A stretch of 64,000 nucleotides of DNA, from positions 6,030,269-6,094,268 of the forward strand of contig CAADRB010000002.1 in NCBI GenBank assembly GCA_900708905.1. Reading direction: 5' to 3'. The translations under genes and the position numbers were made by a program. Within the stretch, counting starts at the first letter, position 1. Each line of letters begins with the position of its first letter. This document shows positions 60,929 to 64,000 of this stretch, one piece after another. Under the pieces are notes generated by a model. The model did no database searches, was not told the origin of the DNA, and saw only the letters and a list, made by a program, of their open reading frames with translations. The DNA is from Hymenolepis diminuta (taxonomy: Eukaryota > Platyhelminthes > Cestoda > Cyclophyllidea > Hymenolepididae).

Positions 60929-62460
60929 AGTTGAGAACTGTTTCGGAGAATGCCTGTGCGTACATAGTGAATTATGCATATGTATTACCTTTATGAAACA
61001 GAATATGAAGAATGGTCTTATCATATTTCACGGTCACGGGTTGAGACCGCAAGTGATTTTAAAGGTAGCTAAAGCATAATTTTAATTCCATTGTCTCAGT
61101 TTAGAGTAACTAATACAGGTGGGGCTCATGTAATAGAGCCTCCTTAAATTAGATAATAGAAAGTACAATGGGAAGCAGATTTTCACTGGCATAATACCTG
61201 TATTTAAGGGAGAGAAATTCATCAACATTTTATGCGTTTTAGTTGAAACTTAAAAAAACCTTAGAAAGACTTACTTATGAAAATACAGGCCGGGAATCTC
61301 CTTTTTAAGCTAAAAAGCTGTATAGTCACTAGTTTGACAATACAAATGCTATATAAAAGCTGTGGTGTTTGACCCAGATAACTGATAAAAATATTAAACG
61401 GAGATAATAAGCAAGAATACTTTGTGAAGTGTAAACGACTACTAACAATTAGTACAAAACAAGAATAAAAGATAGAATTTTTAATCGCCTGTTTCTGAAG
61501 AGGATGGAAATATCTCAAGAGCAAGGAAAGCTCGTCTCTTCAAATTACTTAAGTAATATTAGCGAGAGTATCCTTAAGAAGTAGGTCAAAAATATAAGGC
61601 TTTACACGCTGAAATAAGCAAAATTATATAATGTAACTTGTATTGACCAAATCTAGGCCAAAAACACGGCGCAAGTGCAGGTATATTTTAAAATTGCATT
61701 GGCAAAACACACTGAAAACACGTCAGAATTTTGGATCAGATGTTCCGATGCTCGATGTTTTAATAGATATTAGAGGTGACGGATTCTTGTTTGTCATTAT
61801 ATCTAGATCTACTCAAGTCAGTTAAAAGATCTAGAAATTAGCAGGAATATCAGTCACACAGAAGAGTGAATATACGACTGAGACAACGGTACATGGGGCA
61901 AAACGATGAAACAAATTAATAATAGTAATGTATACTTAAAGTTCACTTTTATATCTGTGGGTTAACGTAATCAACTTCAGATTAATCATCTCAACTTTGA
62001 CTCGTTCTTTTTCGGCATTAACCGATACAACTTATTATTTCAGTTCCTAAATAATGGATTAGGGTTGAAATAATGCGACAAACAATGTTACTTCATATGA
62101 ATTTGATCATATTTAGTGGATGGATATGTATGTATAGTTAATTCAGAATCTTAAAAAAAAACAATTCCTACCCATCAACACGTAGGGTGATGGCATTTTA
62201 AAAACCCAAAATCATATTCCGCATTATAGAAACATAATATTCGAAACCATCCAAAAATCATGCATCGAAAATTATAATCTTTCGTTTTTTTAATAATAGG
62301 TGAAAGTACGTTTGGTCTTATATAAGGTAAATAACGAGTCATACAACCGAGAAAAATCTTTTTTGTATGAAAAATGGACAAAATTAAATCAGAATTTTAT
62401 ATCACATTGTACAATTCATAGCAAAAAATAGAACATGAACCATACGAAGACGGATGAGTA
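60929..62460. other. Convergent intergenic region
   Basis: Between the duplicated terminal exon and LAMTOR5. AT-rich; the open frames at 61261-61524 and 61643-61825 are not supported by splice sites, composition or recognisable protein. Confidence 0.4.
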
Positions 62461-62963
62461 TTACTCAGAGTTATTTCTGTAGACAGCAGTTATATAACCA
62501 CCTGATTGCGTGATCAAAATTCGACTAGAATGATACTTAATTAAAAGACAAGGGAATTACCTCCTTTCTCGCTCCAGAACAACCACAGGTGGTTTTTCAC
62601 CTTCTGCATCAGTAACGAGTTGAGCATGCCGATAGATAGCGGAGAGTAATTTAGAAGCCTCAACTGAACATTTTCCGATTGTTGACAAAGGCAGGCCAGT
62701 TGAATCTAAACACTGGATAGCTGTATCCTTCCCTTGAGCAAAGCTGGAAATTAATAATAAGCATCAAATTAAGCAAGATAATATAAAGTACTGAGAAGAC
62801 CTGTTACACTAACTGTGTGAAGAAATAGTATCATTAATTAGATGATCTTATGGAATAGGCAATTTACAGAATTCACTAAAGTAAATCGAAAGATCAGACA
62901 ACATTACTAAAAGAAATTAATTTCTTACGTTTGTTCTAACTGCTTCTTCAGCTCCTCTTCCAT
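62461..62963 (-). CDS. LAMTOR5: Ragulator subunit LAMTOR5
   Basis: Three exons on the minus strand (62963-62929, 62743-62561, 62524-62461) join in phase to 93 residues, against 91 in human. The start MEEELKKQLEQT matches the family opening 'ME..L...LE.T'. The roadblock-like core follows: CLDSTGLPLSTIGKCS, then a helix SVEASKLLSAIYRHAQLV, then strands PPVVVLERE and RILITQSGGYITAVY. LAMTOR5 is one of five subunits of the lysosomal Ragulator scaffold that anchors Rag GTPases for mTORC1 activation. The central Asp-x-x-Gly of the 'TDSQGL' loop is kept as DSTGL. All donors and acceptors are canonical. It is transcribed toward the zinc-finger gene. Confidence 0.9.
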
Positions 62964-63551
62964 CCCGATTCCATAAACACCCTAATATTTTTATGTGCTC
63001 GCCTTCAGTGTGAAGGTATTAAACGCTGCGTATTTTCAATTGAAATTTATGATTTCTTTCGACTATGGGACGTCTTTTTACTCTTAAAATAGCATTTTTA
63101 AAATACACTATAGGTGTTGTTTATTCGCGACTTTAACAGAGCAAAACCATTCACAAAATTTCGAGATATACTGTCATATTAAATAGTAATTCATATTCAA
63201 TGTATTGCCGTATTCAATAGTTATTAAAGCTTTAAGAAAATTAAATAATTGTAAAGAAAAGCCCGTTATTGGGACGAACGAGATATTTCGCGTTTATTTT
63301 TATTTCTTGCTACTAAAATCCCTGATTAAACGAACAGAGCTATTGTTTTCACTTACAACTATATAAGAGCAATTAAAAACGTGAATAAGATTCCGTAATT
63401 TATGTCTGCAATTTATTTGAAATAAACTGATGGTAAATCAGTAAAAAACCACTGTCTTACACTTTAAGATAAATCTCTCAATAAACTTAATATTTCTTCT
63501 TATGAATGTTGAGATTTATCAGTAAGAAACCATGTCCTAGTAAATCATGTG
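62964..63551. other. Region upstream of LAMTOR5
   Basis: Very AT-rich. Presumed to hold the LAMTOR5 promoter. No exon or repeat recognised. Confidence 0.35.
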
Positions 63552-63701
63552 TTATTTTTCAAAATATCGAATATTGGCTTCTATTCTTCTCTTAATACTT
63601 GCTATTTTTTTACCAAATATATAAGTGAGAGTATCGACGAAAGTGACCAAAATTTGACTTTCACTAATGTCTATGGTTTGGCCAATTTTTGCCTCTAAAT
63701 A
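63552..63701 (-). CDS. Candidate 3'-terminal exon of a gene entering from the right
   Basis: An acceptor (TTGTTTCAG) opens a 50-codon frame on the minus strand: YLEAKIGQTIDISESQILVT, then a helix with GKKIASIKRR, then TAA. Predicted helical and amphipathic. A second short segment upstream on the same strand (63836-63783, with VNTDIHFGIRCLQELF) also follows a TTTCAG. I cannot identify the protein; exon status is inferred from splice site plus amino-acid character. Confidence 0.3.
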   Translation of the reverse strand, partial: YLEAKIGQTIDISESQILVTFVDTLTYIFGKKIASIKRRIEANIRYFEK

Positions 63702-64000
63702 CTGAAACAAGTGCAATATTGCTTCGAAGAGCAATTTTGAATTAGGGTTTTAAAATAGTCGAAATCATAGCTAAACGTTTAAAATAATTCTTGCAGACAA
63801 CGGATGCCAAAATGAATATCAGTGTTCACATCTGAAAGAATTTTTTAACTTGATTGAAATAATCTATTTTTAAATTCGACTATATTATTACACCTTCTTA
63901 CCATTTACAAGAGCATGATGATCTAACTAAAATATGCCCATTCATTTTGATGAATATCTACAGTGGAATCATTTCATAAAAACACTGTAAGTCTTAATGC

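Noticed and set aside
61261..61524. 87-codon minus-strand ORF
   Set aside because: No splice or poly(A) support, AT-rich composition and no recognisable domain.

Overview
This window is nuclear DNA of an animal, AT-rich, with multi-exon genes, GT-AG introns (several only 36-45 bases), AATAAA poly(A) signals and no bacterial features. The gene set is metazoan: engrailed, ULK3, WDR37, SDHAF4, DCAF15 and LAMTOR5. Tiny introns beside long AT-rich ones, an AT-rich repeat landscape and candidate spliced-leader acceptors suggest a flatworm, most likely a tapeworm. That placement is inference, because no rRNA or mitochondrial sequence is present. All gene models below were built by hand from splice signals and reading phase.

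Layout from left to right: (1) 593-4481, plus: last three coding exons of an unrecognised single-pass membrane protein. (2) 8500-14828, minus: an engrailed homeobox gene of four coding exons, whose 5.7-kb first intron holds an intronless antisense gene (13074-13742). (3) 17136-27249, minus: a 16-exon ULK3-type kinase with two MIT domains; one intron carries a 5'-fragment of a mariner element and one kinase exon has an apparent 2-base frameshift. (4) 27250-36776: 9.5 kb mostly empty, with old dispersed repeats and one weak two-exon candidate. (5) 36777-49921, minus: WDR37, with long repeat-rich introns containing two locally duplicated blocks. (6) 50424-60051, plus: SDHAF4, a DCAF15 homologue and a three-finger C2H2 protein, tightly packed head-to-tail. 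The last gene has a mariner element (with a 445-base assembly gap) in its first intron, a tandem duplication in its last intron, and a second diverged copy of its final coding exon downstream. (7) 62461-62963, minus: complete LAMTOR5, then a candidate terminal exon near the right edge.

The most interesting structure is the SDHAF4 / DCAF15 / zinc-finger array. Both downstream genes begin 2-5 bases after an AG acceptor, and each acceptor lies about 90-125 bases after the upstream gene's AATAAA. That is the arrangement expected for a polycistron resolved by spliced-leader trans-splicing. The products share no pathway: mitochondrial complex II assembly, a CRL4 ubiquitin-ligase substrate receptor, and a DNA-binding protein. 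WDR37 starts about 500 bases away on the other strand, so one divergent promoter may drive both directions.
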